From the NCBI RefSeq assembly GCF_011682065.1, contig NZ_VUYU01000004.1:310001-374000 (forward strand): DNA of 64,000 nt, read 5' to 3'. Of the stretch, positions 25,271-34,630 are shown in pieces. The notes under the pieces are model-generated. The model ran no database searches and had not been told where the DNA came from. It saw only the letters and a program-made list of their open reading frames with translations. Source of the DNA: Massilia rubra. Its GTDB lineage: Bacteria > Pseudomonadota > Gammaproteobacteria > Burkholderiales > Burkholderiaceae_D. The first letter of the stretch is position 1. Each line of letters begins with the position of its first letter. The translations under genes were made by a program, and so were the position numbers.

Positions 25271-26587
25271 TCAGGGCTTGACCTCGAATTCGCCCACCAA
25301 TACCGTTTGGCCGCGTCCCTTCATACGCAAGGTGACTGACTGCTCCTTCTGGCGCGGTGTGCCAAAATGGCTCACTACCTTGACCTGTACGCTGGTCGGC
25401 CCGGGCAGTACTTGCCGGCCGTCGGCGGCATAGCTGGCGTGGATGCGATATTTGCCCGGCGCGGCGCGGCGCAGCGAGTATTCCTCGGGTCCGTAGCCAC
25501 GGGTGATGTTGTGCGACATGCGAGCACCGTAGCGCGCCGGATCTTCCAGGGACTGTGCGTTTTCATCATCCGGCGCGGTGATCCGCAGGTCGATGTCGCT
25601 GTTGTCGGCATCCCAGGTCAGCACCACGCGCAGGTCGAGTGGCAGGTTGGCGCGCAGGCGCGGATCGATGCGGCGCAGGTCGAGCGGCTTGTTGGCGGCG
25701 GCGATGATGGCGTTCATGTCGGCCAGCACGATGTTCCCGATCTCCGGAAAGCGTGGATGCCAAGGGCGCTCGACCACCTGGTACAAGATGTCGACCGCTT
25801 CTTGGGTTTGGCCGTTCGCCGCCAGCGCAAGCCCCAGGTCGCGGTAGGATAGCGGTTCGTCCCCGGCCAGTTGCAGCACCTTGCGCAATACCGGCACGGC
25901 CAGCGCCGGCTCGCCGGCTTGCATCAGGCGGAAGCCGAGGAGGCGCATCAGCGCGCGGTTCTCATGATCCAGTTCGGCCAGGTTCGACAACACCCGCAGC
26001 GCCAGGTCGCGGCGGCCTTTGTCGAACAGGATGTCGGCGGCATCGAGGAAGAATCCACTGGTGTTGGCGTATTCCTGTTTCTGGCCGAGGTAGGCGGCAT
26101 ACACGTCGGCGGCGGCCGTCTGGCGCAGACGGGCGAGGTAGGGAGCGTCAGGGGTCCATGACGCCAGGCTGACAGGAGGCGGCTGTTCTGCGTGCGCTTG
26201 CATCGGGCGCGTGGTCGAATCATTGTCTCCCGGTGCGTCTGGCACGACTGCCGGCAGGTGGCATGTATAGTGTGCTGGCAGCCATGTTCTCGGCGCTGTC
26301 ACGATCTGTACCCCGTTGACGACGACCGGACCGGGCGCCTTGGACGCGGGAGGCGGCAAGGTCGTGTTCCACCACACCGTGCGCTGCGCATAATTGGCGA
26401 TCACCCGCTCCAGGTGTTCGCGGCGCTGCGTGTCGTTGTCGAGCGCTTCCGCGTTTTTGCGCTGGTGCCAGGCGTCGAGCATGGCGGCCGGCGGCTCGAT
26501 ATCATGGCGCACGTAATCGGCTGGGGCAAGGGCATGCGCGGCGCTGCTGGCGAAGCACAGCAGCGCCAGGACGAGAAGTCGGTTCAA
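25271..26587 (-). CDS. Truncated paralogue: TPR/DUF2135 periplasmic protein lacking VIT and vWA domains
   Basis: A 438-residue exported protein matching the C-terminal half of the protein encoded immediately upstream. Shared parts: DYVRHDIEPP, EHLERVIANYAQRTVWWNT, LGQKQEYANTSGFFLDAADIL (TPR-like helices), RRIDPRLRANLPLDLRVVL, TWDADNSDIDLRI and GYGPEEYSLRRAAPGKY (DUF2135). The start is TTG at 26587: it aligns with the second codon region of the paralogue (AACCGA following), has GGAG eight bases upstream and opens a signal peptide (NRLLVLALLCFASSAAHA). VIT and vWA domains are absent, so it cannot bind metal via MIDAS. Convergent with the anti-sigma gene, six bases apart. Confidence 0.8.
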   Translation of the reverse strand: MNRLLVLALLCFASSAAHALAPADYVRHDIEPPAAMLDAWHQRKNAEALDNDTQRREHLERVIANYAQRTVWWNTTLPPPASKAPGPVVVNGVQIVTAPRTWLPAHYTCHLPAVVPDAPGDNDSTTRPMQAHAEQPPPVSLASWTPDAPYLARLRQTAAADVYAAYLGQKQEYANTSGFFLDAADILFDKGRRDLALRVLSNLAELDHENRALMRLLGFRLMQAGEPALAVPVLRKVLQLAGDEPLSYRDLGLALAANGQTQEAVDILYQVVERPWHPRFPEIGNIVLADMNAIIAAANKPLDLRRIDPRLRANLPLDLRVVLTWDADNSDIDLRITAPDDENAQSLEDPARYGARMSHNITRGYGPEEYSLRRAAPGKYRIHASYAADGRQVLPGPTSVQVKVVSHFGTPRQKEQSVTLRMKGRGQTVLVGEFEVKP

Positions 26588-26693
26588 GATGGTGGTCTCC
26601 GGTTGGCCGGGCGTGCCGGCATGACCAATGAAACGCACCATCTGCGCCGATGGGGTTAAATGCGGCGCATCTTTATCAAGACGCGCCGCCAAC

Positions 26694-29612
26694 TCAGGGC
26701 TTGATGTCGAACTCGCCCCCGAACACCGTTTCGCTGCGGTCCTTCAGGCGCAAGGTGATCGCCTGTTCTTTCTGGCGCGGCGTGCCGAACGCGGTAAACA
26801 GCTTGACCTGCAAGGTGGTCGCGCCGGCCACCACCTGCTGGCGGTTGCCATAGTAGTTGGCCTCGATCTTGTACTTGCCCGGCGCCGCGCGCCGCACTGA
26901 AAACTCTTCCGGACCATAGCCGCCCGTGAAGTCGTTGGTCATGCGCGCACCTTGGCTGGACAAGCGGTGCAGATAGCTCGATTTTTCGCCATCCGGCGCC
27001 GTGACCCACAAGTCCATGTCGCTGTTGTCGGCGTCCCAGGTCAGCACCACGCGCAAGTCGAGCGGCAGGTTGGCGCGCAGGCGCGGGTCGATGCGGCGCA
27101 CATCGAGCGGCTTGGACGAGGCGGCGACGATGGCGTTGATTTCGGCCAGTACAATCGTCTCGATATCCGGAAAGCGGCCGTCCCACGGCCGTTCGACCAC
27201 CTCGTAGAGCGTATCGATCGCTTCCTGCGTACGGCCGCTGGCGGCCTGCGCCAGGCCCAGGTCGCGGTACGATTGCGGTTCTTCACTGGCCAGGCGCAGC
27301 ACTTTTTCGAAGACCGGCACCGCCAGCTGCGGCGCGCCGGCCTGCAACAGGCGGTAGCCGAGGATGCGCAGCACCGCGCGGTTTTCCAGGTCCATTTCGG
27401 CCAGGTTGGACAACACGCGCAGCGCAAGGTCGGGCTGCCGTTTTTCGAGCAGGATGTCGGCGGCGTCCAGATAGAAGGCGCTGCTGTTGGCGTAATCCGG
27501 TTTCTGGTCGAGGTAAATGGCGTAGACGCTGGCGGCGTCGGCGTCGCGCAGGCGCTTGACGTAGGGCGCGTTCGGCACCCATTTTTTCAGGCCCATGCCG
27601 ATCGACGGCGCGCGCTCGGACACGCTCATTTGCTTGGCCGATGCCATTTGCGGCGCAAGCATCGATGCCATCTCGGGGCGTCGTATTGAATATGCCGTTA
27701 TCTCGACGCGCTCCGGCTCCGGCGCTGCCTTTTCTGAAAACGCCTGCCCCACAGGCGCAGGCGCGGGCGCCGGCATCGGTGCGGAAGGCGCTGCCCTCAG
27801 GTTATCGAACGGGTGGTAGCGCTCTTGCGCGGGTTTGGCGGCAACGCGCGGGAAGGCCGTGTTCCACCACGCGGTGCGGCTCGCGAAATGTCGTACCACC
27901 TGCTCCAGATGCTTGACGCGCGCGCTGCTGCGCTGGCCGCCGCGCAGGTCCTTGAGCTTGCGCCAGGCGTCGAGGTAGTCCTGCGGCGGCTCGATCTCGT
28001 AGCGCACATAGTCTTCCAGCCGGTCGAGCACGATCAGCGACGTTTCGCGGGTCGGAATGCCGAAGCGGCGCCCGATGCGGCCGATTTCGGAGCGGTGCAG
28101 CTCGGGGTCCGCTTCCAGCGCGCGCAGGCGCAGTGTCGCCCAGGTCGACGCGGCCAGCGGATGCTGAGGGCTGTCGGGGCGAATCTGCAGGTTCACGGTT
28201 TCCTTCTTGGTGCCGCCGGCCAGCGTGACATTGAGGGTGGCGTCGTCGGTGAGCAGGCGGCCGGCGATGCGCAGCATGCCGCCTTCAACCACGCCGCTGC
28301 CGGCTTCGATGTCGGTGGCGCCGGTGGCCGATACCTGTTCGATGCGTGGCTGCGCCGACAGCAGGGCCTCGCTGGCGCGGCCAGGTGCGGCGGGGTCGAT
28401 GCGGATGATCTGGCCGCGGTTGCGTTCGGCCAGTGCGGCCAGGCGGCCGGTGTCGGACGACGCGGACGAAACCAGCGCAAACAGCGCCTGGTGCTGCGCC
28501 AGTACCGGCGCGCGCGCCGCGCCATAGTTAGCCAGGCCGTCGGAAAACAGCAGGTACTGGTCGACGCTCGCTTCCGGCTTCCAGTCATTGAGGGCGCTGG
28601 CGCCGTCGTAGCGGGTGGCCTCCAGCACGCGCCGCAGGGCACTCCAGTCGCCGCCACGGATGTCGAAAACCTGCTGCGCTTCGGGACGGTCGCGCAGGCG
28701 CGTCAGGCGCACCTGCACCGATCCGAGCGCGCGGAAATAGGCATCGAGTCCTGCCAGTTCCTGTCCGACGTTGCGCTGCTCGCCCGAGCCCGAGCTGTCC
28801 CACAGCAGGCCGATGACGCGCGGACGTGCACGCGCCACAGGGGCCGCCGCGACCGGAATCTCGGCCAGGAACCACGATTGCCCGAGGCGTGTTTCGCGAT
28901 AGATGCGCGCGTCCCTTGAGGCCACGGTCTGGATGCCGATTTCGCGCTCGGCCTTGTAGTTCTGGCGCTGAAGGCGCGCTTCATAGGCGCTGCCGGTCCG
29001 CTCGAAACGCAGCTCGTGGCCGTTGGCGAGCAGCTGCGGCGCCTCGGCGGCGTCGTTGACGCGGATGGCCAGGTCGAAATTGCGTACCTCGCCAAAGGCC
29101 AGCGGCAACTGATAGAGCCAGTTGGCGGCGCTGCGCGTCAACGGGCCGGCGTAGGTCAGTTCGACGGTGCGGGTCTTGCCCGGCATGATCGGGTAGACGC
29201 GCAGCTTGAAGTTGTTACCTTGGGTGACTTCGAGCAGGGCGGGGTCGACGCGGCCCCGCACGATTTCTTCGAACACGGCGCGGCCGCGCTCCTTTTCGAC
29301 CGGCACGGCGGGGCGCATTTTGCCGTCGATATCAAGGGCGAAGGCACTGACCTGCTGGCCGTCGGGCAGCGGAAACTGCAGGTTGCCCTCGAGCTGGCGC
29401 GCGTTGGGGTTGTAGAACTCCATGCGCACGGTCGTTTGCGCCATGCCGCCACTGATGTCGGCGCTGATTGAGAGCGATTGCAGTTCGATCGGCCGTGCGT
29501 CGGCGGCGCTCTGCATTAACGGTGGTGGACGCTGGATCAGGCGCGGCGATTGCGCGAGCGCTAAGGACGTGGCGGAAAACAGCAGCGCCAGGGGCAGGAT
29601 TCGGTTGAACAT
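26694..29612 (-). CDS. VIT and vWA domain protein with TPR and C-terminal DUF2135
   Basis: A 972-residue exported protein. Signal peptide (MFNRILPLALLFSATSLALA), VIT domain (about 40-170; MEFYNPNARQLEGNLQFPLP, KERGRAVFEEIVRGRVDPALLE), a vWA-like domain (about 270-440; VIGLLWDSSGSG, YLLFSDGLANYG), linker, Pro-rich stretch with EPERVEITAYSIRRPEM, TPR-like repeats and DUF2135 ending GGEFDIKP. The MIDAS reads DSSGS rather than DxSxS with usual spacing, so metal binding is plausible. Related to inter-alpha-trypsin inhibitor heavy-chain-like bacterial proteins. Start ATG at 29612 has CCGGAG upstream. Followed after 81 bases of duplicated leader by its truncated paralogue. Confidence 0.85.
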   Translation of the reverse strand: MFNRILPLALLFSATSLALAQSPRLIQRPPPLMQSAADARPIELQSLSISADISGGMAQTTVRMEFYNPNARQLEGNLQFPLPDGQQVSAFALDIDGKMRPAVPVEKERGRAVFEEIVRGRVDPALLEVTQGNNFKLRVYPIMPGKTRTVELTYAGPLTRSAANWLYQLPLAFGEVRNFDLAIRVNDAAEAPQLLANGHELRFERTGSAYEARLQRQNYKAEREIGIQTVASRDARIYRETRLGQSWFLAEIPVAAAPVARARPRVIGLLWDSSGSGEQRNVGQELAGLDAYFRALGSVQVRLTRLRDRPEAQQVFDIRGGDWSALRRVLEATRYDGASALNDWKPEASVDQYLLFSDGLANYGAARAPVLAQHQALFALVSSASSDTGRLAALAERNRGQIIRIDPAAPGRASEALLSAQPRIEQVSATGATDIEAGSGVVEGGMLRIAGRLLTDDATLNVTLAGGTKKETVNLQIRPDSPQHPLAASTWATLRLRALEADPELHRSEIGRIGRRFGIPTRETSLIVLDRLEDYVRYEIEPPQDYLDAWRKLKDLRGGQRSSARVKHLEQVVRHFASRTAWWNTAFPRVAAKPAQERYHPFDNLRAAPSAPMPAPAPAPVGQAFSEKAAPEPERVEITAYSIRRPEMASMLAPQMASAKQMSVSERAPSIGMGLKKWVPNAPYVKRLRDADAASVYAIYLDQKPDYANSSAFYLDAADILLEKRQPDLALRVLSNLAEMDLENRAVLRILGYRLLQAGAPQLAVPVFEKVLRLASEEPQSYRDLGLAQAASGRTQEAIDTLYEVVERPWDGRFPDIETIVLAEINAIVAASSKPLDVRRIDPRLRANLPLDLRVVLTWDADNSDMDLWVTAPDGEKSSYLHRLSSQGARMTNDFTGGYGPEEFSVRRAAPGKYKIEANYYGNRQQVVAGATTLQVKLFTAFGTPRQKEQAITLRLKDRSETVFGGEFDIKP

Positions 29613-29755
29613 GGGGAAGCTCCGGTTGGCCGGCGCTGGTGCCGGCATTGACTGTGAAACGGAGCGGCGCGAAAAAAGGGGTTAAAGCAGGGTGAGATCG
29701 ACGCACATTCTTTATAAAGAACGTGTTTTGATCCGGGGAAACGAAAAACGGGACG

Positions 29756-29783
29756 AAAAAAAAGACAGGTAGCCTGTCTTTTT
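29756..29783. terminator. Bidirectional intrinsic terminator
   Basis: GACAGG-TAG-CCTGTC stem flanked by A8 on the left and T5 on the right. It terminates the minus-strand gene ending at 29804. Confidence 0.8.
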
Positions 29784-29803
29784 CTTCTCACTGCGGGAAC
29801 AAC

Positions 29804-30148
29804 TTACTTCATTGCTGCGTCTTTTTTGGCTTCTGCGGTGTCGACAGCTTTGTCGGCTTTGGCTTCTGCTTTGGCTTTTTTAGCTTTCGAATGGGCTTTG
29901 GCTTTGGTTTTGGTGGCGTCAGCGTGGGCTTCGGCGACGTCGGACTTGGCTTCAGCGGCTGCTTTTTCTACTTTTGCATCGGCTTTTGCGTCGGCTTTGG
30001 CAGCTTTTGCGTCAGCTTTGACGACGGCTTTGGTTTCTTTTGCTTCGGCTTTGGCGATTGGTGCGGCAGCGGCAGGTGCGGCAGGAGCCTGGGCGAAAAC
30101 CGAGGTAGCGAACAGACCGGCGATCAACGATGCGATAACTTTTTTCAT
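29804..30148 (-). CDS. Exported Ala/Lys-rich low-complexity protein
   Basis: A 114-residue protein: clear signal peptide (MKKVIASLIAGLFATSVFA) then a mature part almost wholly of Ala, Lys, Glu and Asp in degenerate AEAKADAKA repeats, predicted helical and highly charged. This composition resembles LEA-like or histone-H1-like proteins, but the signal peptide puts it in the periplasm. No catalytic motif. The Lys/Ala codons are repetitive (GCxAAA/AAG), so repeat slippage is likely. Function unknown; desiccation or envelope protection is a guess. Confidence 0.75.
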   Translation of the reverse strand: MKKVIASLIAGLFATSVFAQAPAAPAAAAPIAKAEAKETKAVVKADAKAAKADAKADAKVEKAAAEAKSDVAEAHADATKTKAKAHSKAKKAKAEAKADKAVDTAEAKKDAAMK

Positions 30149-30347
30149 GGTGTTTCCTCAGTGTGGTTATATGGTGGAGCAATTCTTGGGTGCTACAGAG
30201 TCACTAACGCGGCCACTTGCATCCCAGTTGACGCGATTTACAACTACTTACAATCAGCCGGGAAAGTCGCTCGGTTAGCTGGCGAACAGTCGTTCTGTCC
30301 GCCTGGCCCCAAAATCGGCAAAAAACCACAATCACGAGGTTGCCGCC

Positions 30348-32915
30348 ATGCGGGATGCATTAAAAGTGTATCAGTCCAAACGCGATTTTTCGATCACCAC
30401 CGAGCCGGCCGAGGGAGGCGAGGCGACTCCCGATGCGCTCACCTTCGTCATCCAGAAGCACTGGGCCAGCCGCCTGCATTACGACTTTCGGCTGGAACTG
30501 GACGGCACCATGAAAAGCTGGGCCGTGCCCAAGGGGCCCAGTTATGACACCAAAGACAAGCGGATGGCGGTGCACGTGGAGGACCATCCGATCTCGTATG
30601 CGAGCTTTGAAGGCACCATCCCGGAAAAGCAGTACGGGGCCGGCAAGGTGATCATCTGGGACAAGGGCACCTGGCAGCCGCTGGGCGATCCGCACGAGGG
30701 CTACCAGGGCGGAAACCTCAAGTTCGAGATTCACGGCCATAAAATGCGCGGCAAATGGGTGCTGGTGCGTATGAAGGGCAAGGGCGAAAAGCAGGAGCCC
30801 TGGCTGCTGATCAAGGAAAAAGACGGTTACGCCAGGCCCGCCGCCGAGTTTTCGGTGGTCGACGAGATGCCCGACAGTGTCAGCAAGTTGCCCATGCCGG
30901 GCGCGCAGGCCGCCAAGGCGAAAGCCAAAGCCAAGGCCGCGCCGCTCAAGTCCGCAGCCAGGGCCACCGGCCACGGCATACCGGCGCAGGCGCCCAAGGC
31001 GGCCCTGCCAGCGTCGCTCTCGCCCGAACTGGCGACCCTGGTCGACCAGCCCCCTGGCGACCCGGCCGAATGGATCTTCGAGGTCAAGTTCGACGGTTAC
31101 CGCCTGCTGGCGCGGATCGAGGGCAAACAGGTGCAACTGATGACCCGCAATGGCCACGACTGGACCCACAAGCTCGAACCGCTGCACAAGGAACTGGTCA
31201 AACTCAAGCTGCCGGATGGCTGGTACGACGGCGAAATCGTGGTCCATGACGAGAACGGACGGCCCAACTTCGGATTGCTGCAACTGGCCTTCGACGGCGC
31301 GAACACGGCCGACATTGTGTACTTCCTGTTCGACGCGCCGTATTTCAAGGGATACGACCTGCGCAACGTTCCGCTCGAAACGCGGCGCGCGCTGCTTGGC
31401 GCGGCACTTGGCAAGGCGTCGTCGGACGCGGTGCGCTTTTCGGGCGAATTCGGGACCGATCCGGAAGAACTGGTGCTTGCCGCCTGCAAGCTGGGACTGG
31501 AGGGGGTAATCGGCAAGCGGCGCGATTCGCTCTACGTCACGCGCCGCTCGCCCGACTGGATCAAGCTCAAATGCGGCCAGCGCCAGGAATTCGTCATCGG
31601 CGGCTATACCGATCCGCAGGGTGCGCGCACCGGCATCGGCGCGCTGCTGCTCGGCACCCACGACAAGGACGGCGTGCTGCGCTACGCCGGTAACGTCGGC
31701 AGCGGCTTTACCCAGGCCGTGCTGCGCGACCTGAAAGAAAAACTAAGCGCCCTCGATACGGACGAGAGCCCGTTTCCGCCCAAGGCGGTGGCGCGCCGCA
31801 AGCATCACTGGGTCAAGCCCACGCTGGTGGCGGAGGTCAGCTTTGCCGAGTGGACCAGCGCCGGGGCAATCCGCCACGCCGTGTTCCAGGGCCTGCGCAG
31901 CGACAAGCCGGCCAGGGCGATCGGGCGTGAAGTCGCCACACATATGGAGGAGTCGATGCAGACGCAAAGCAAAACCAAAGCAAAGAGCGCAAGCGCGAAA
32001 GCGGGGCCGGTGGCGCCGCTAGGCAAGCTGCCCGCAACCCTGAAGGTGACCCACGGCGAGCGCGTGATCGACAAACAAAGCGGCGCCACCAAGATCGAGC
32101 TGATTCGCTATTACGCGCTGGTCGGCGCGATGATGATGGAGCACCTGAAAGGGCGGCCGGTGTCGCTGGTGCGCGCCCCGAGCGGCGTGGGGGGCGAGCT
32201 GTTTTTCCAGAAGCATGCTGACGTGGACAAGCTGCCCGGCGTGAAGCAGATGGACCCGGCGCTCGACCCGGAGCATCCACCGATGCTCGAAGTGGGCAGC
32301 GTGGGCGGCATTCTGTCGGCGGCGCAGTGGAACGTGGTGGAGTTTCATACCCAGAACGCCACCGGCAAGAGCTACGAGGCGCCCAACCGCATGGTGTTCG
32401 ACCTGGACCCGGGCGAAGGCGTCGACTGGGCCGCGATCCAGGAGGCGGCGCAGCTGATGCACGCATTCCTGGACGAACTGGGCCTGCCGTCTTTTCTGAA
32501 AACCAGCGGCGGCAAGGGCTTGCATGTCGTGGTGCCGATCAAGGGCGGCCTCGATTGGGACACGGTAAAGGACTTTTCGCAAGAGGTGGTGCGGCATATG
32601 GCGCTTACCTTGCCGGAGCGCTTTGCGTTCAAGAGCGGCCCGAAAAACCGGGTTGGCAAAATCTTCATCGATTACCTGCGCAACGGGCGTGGCGCCACCA
32701 CCGCCTGCGCATGGTCGGCGCGGGTACGGCCGGGGCTGGGGATTTCGGTGCCGGTGGGGTGGGATGAACTGGCCGCGCTCAAGTCCGGCGACCAGTGGAC
32801 GGTGCATAACGCGCATACACGTCTCGATCACGGCAACGCGCCGTGGGACGGCTACGCAAAAGCCGCCAAGACGCTGACGGCGGCCATGAAGAAGCTGGGC
32901 TTCAAGAAGCAGTGA
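30348..32915 (+). CDS. ligD: ATP-dependent DNA ligase D (LigD), three-domain NHEJ enzyme
   Basis: An 855-residue enzyme of bacterial non-homologous end joining. Domain order is phosphoesterase, ligase, polymerase. PE (about 10-190): FVIQKHWASRLHYDFRLE, HPISYASFEGTIPEKQYGAG. Lys/Ala linker, then ligase (about 215-530) with adenylated Lys247 in EVKFDGYRL and the downstream LEGVIGKRRDSLY and WIKLKC. Lys-rich linker, then polymerase/primase domain (about 565-855) with MVFDLDPGEG (Asp685/687), SGGKGLHVVVPI and FIDYLRN. Acts with Ku, encoded 2.4 kb away. Start has GAGG nine bases upstream. Confidence 0.96.
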   Translation: MRDALKVYQSKRDFSITTEPAEGGEATPDALTFVIQKHWASRLHYDFRLELDGTMKSWAVPKGPSYDTKDKRMAVHVEDHPISYASFEGTIPEKQYGAGKVIIWDKGTWQPLGDPHEGYQGGNLKFEIHGHKMRGKWVLVRMKGKGEKQEPWLLIKEKDGYARPAAEFSVVDEMPDSVSKLPMPGAQAAKAKAKAKAAPLKSAARATGHGIPAQAPKAALPASLSPELATLVDQPPGDPAEWIFEVKFDGYRLLARIEGKQVQLMTRNGHDWTHKLEPLHKELVKLKLPDGWYDGEIVVHDENGRPNFGLLQLAFDGANTADIVYFLFDAPYFKGYDLRNVPLETRRALLGAALGKASSDAVRFSGEFGTDPEELVLAACKLGLEGVIGKRRDSLYVTRRSPDWIKLKCGQRQEFVIGGYTDPQGARTGIGALLLGTHDKDGVLRYAGNVGSGFTQAVLRDLKEKLSALDTDESPFPPKAVARRKHHWVKPTLVAEVSFAEWTSAGAIRHAVFQGLRSDKPARAIGREVATHMEESMQTQSKTKAKSASAKAGPVAPLGKLPATLKVTHGERVIDKQSGATKIELIRYYALVGAMMMEHLKGRPVSLVRAPSGVGGELFFQKHADVDKLPGVKQMDPALDPEHPPMLEVGSVGGILSAAQWNVVEFHTQNATGKSYEAPNRMVFDLDPGEGVDWAAIQEAAQLMHAFLDELGLPSFLKTSGGKGLHVVVPIKGGLDWDTVKDFSQEVVRHMALTLPERFAFKSGPKNRVGKIFIDYLRNGRGATTACAWSARVRPGLGISVPVGWDELAALKSGDQWTVHNAHTRLDHGNAPWDGYAKAAKTLTAAMKKLGFKKQ

Positions 32916-32948
32916 TGCGCGGGCCGGCGCGGCCCGCGCACAGCATCC

Positions 32949-34400
32949 TTACTTCATGTTCAGCGCGGCCCGCACGCCGTCGCCGTAAGCGCTGTCGGCC
33001 TTGTCGAAGTGGGCCAGCTGGCGCTGCAGGATCTCGTCGCTGACCTGGCTCAGGGGACCGGCCAGGTTGGCGCACAGGTTCAGCTTCTCCTGCGCCGTCA
33101 GGAGGCGGAACAGGTTGCCGGCCTGGGTGTAGTCGTCTTCCATGCCGCGTCCATCGAAGCGGCCGGCGCCGCCGCGCAGCGCCAGTTCCGGTTCGCCGTG
33201 GCCCATGCCGCGCGGTGCGCTGCCGGTGGCGTTGACGGTGGCGTAGTTTTGCGCCGCACCGCCGTTATTGACTGCCATCGCGCCATCGCGCTGCTGGTTG
33301 TGGAACGGGCAGCGTGGCGCGTTCACCGGCAGGTGCTGGTGGTTGGTGCCGACCCGGTACAGCTGGGCGTCGTGGTAGGCGAACAGGCGGCCTTGCAGCA
33401 TCTTGTCCGGCGAGTAGCCCATGCCCGGCACAGCGTTCGCCGGCGAAAACGCCACCTGTTCGACTTCGGCGTGGTAATTGTCGGGATTGCGATTGAGCTC
33501 GAAGATGCCGACCGGGTGCAGCGGGAAGTCGCGGTGCGGCCAGACTTTGGTCAGGTCGAACGGATTCCAGCCGGTGCGCGCTTCCCAGTCTTCCAGCTGC
33601 TGCTCGCTGGCCACTTGGAGCCGCACTTCCCACTGCGGGAAGTCGCCGCGTTCGATGGCGCCGAACAGGTCGCGCTGGGCGTAGTCCGGGTCTTCGCCGG
33701 CGATGCGCGCGGCGTCGGCCGCACTGAGGTTTTTGATGCCCTGGCGCGTCTTGAAGTGCCACTTGACGTAGACGCGTTCACCGGCGGCGTTGATCAGGCT
33801 ATAGGTATGGCTGCCGAAACCGTCCATGTGGCGGTAGCCGTCCGGCGTGCCCCGGTCCGAAAACAGCATCGTCACCTGGTGCAGGCTTTCGGGCGCACGG
33901 CTCCAGAAGTCGAACATCATGCTGGGCGACTTGAGATTGCTGCGCGGGCAGCGTTTTTGGGTGTGGATGAAGTCGGGGAACTTGATCGGGTCCTTGATGA
34001 AGAACATCGGCGTGTTGTTGCCGACCAGGTCCCAGTTGCCTTCTTCCGTGTAAAAGCGCAGGGCGAAACCGCGTGGATCGCGTTCGGTGTCGGCGCTGCC
34101 GCGCTCACCGCCCACGGTGGAGAAGCGCGCGAAGGTGTCGGTCTTCTTGCCGATGGCGGCAAACAGCCGGGCCTTGGTCAAGTGGCTGATGTCGTGCGTG
34201 ACGGTGAAGGTGCCATAAGCGCCCGAGCCTTTGGCGTGCACCACGCGCTCGGGAATGCGCTCGCGGTTGAAGTGCTGGAGCTTTTCGATCAGGTGGAAGT
34301 CTTGCAGCAGCAAGGGGCCGCGCGGGCCCGCGCTGATGGAGTTCTGGTTGTCGTCGACCGGGATGCCGGAAGCGGTGGTGATCTGTTGGTCTTGGCTCAT
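32949..34400 (-). CDS. katA: Monofunctional heme catalase, small-subunit clade
   Basis: A 483-residue cytoplasmic catalase (2 H2O2 to O2 and water). Active-site His in RVVHAKGSGAYG, Asn in LVGNNTPMFFI, proximal heme Tyr in RLFAYHDAQLYRVG, and NADPH-clade features (GPLLLQDFHLIEKL, length under 500). No large-subunit C-terminal flavodoxin-like domain. Monocistronic, convergent with ligD and facing away from the Ku block. A near-consensus OxyR half-site is located upstream. Confidence 0.96.
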   Translation of the reverse strand: MSQDQQITTASGIPVDDNQNSISAGPRGPLLLQDFHLIEKLQHFNRERIPERVVHAKGSGAYGTFTVTHDISHLTKARLFAAIGKKTDTFARFSTVGGERGSADTERDPRGFALRFYTEEGNWDLVGNNTPMFFIKDPIKFPDFIHTQKRCPRSNLKSPSMMFDFWSRAPESLHQVTMLFSDRGTPDGYRHMDGFGSHTYSLINAAGERVYVKWHFKTRQGIKNLSAADAARIAGEDPDYAQRDLFGAIERGDFPQWEVRLQVASEQQLEDWEARTGWNPFDLTKVWPHRDFPLHPVGIFELNRNPDNYHAEVEQVAFSPANAVPGMGYSPDKMLQGRLFAYHDAQLYRVGTNHQHLPVNAPRCPFHNQQRDGAMAVNNGGAAQNYATVNATGSAPRGMGHGEPELALRGGAGRFDGRGMEDDYTQAGNLFRLLTAQEKLNLCANLAGPLSQVSDEILQRQLAHFDKADSAYGDGVRAALNMK

Positions 34401-34463
34401 GCTTGCAACTCCTCAGTGGTGATTCGATGCAAGGAGTGTAGTTGAGTCAACTATTTAGTCAAA

Positions 34464-34500
34464 GGCAATTAAATATATCCAAGCGATAGTTTTTATCAAT
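34464..34500 (-). promoter_or_regulatory. Possible OxyR site upstream of katA
   Basis: 34486-34500 (ATAGTTTTTATCAAT) fits the 15-base OxyR half-consensus ATAGnTnnnAnCTAT with one mismatch. With the required 7-base spacing, 34464-34478 keeps the central T, A and terminal TAT of the second half. A separate palindrome TAGTTG-AGT-CAACTA lies at 34439-34453. Position, 64-100 bases before the katA start, is appropriate. Regulator identity is inferred. Confidence 0.4.
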
Positions 34501-34630
34501 TCACTGCTTTGGGGCCGCGAAGAGCGCGGGGAAGATCGGCGACAACAGGAACAGCATGCCGGCTGCCGTCCCTTCCACATGACGCACCTTCAGTTTGGCT
34601 TGTGCTGTTTGAGGCGGGATGGGTTCACCG

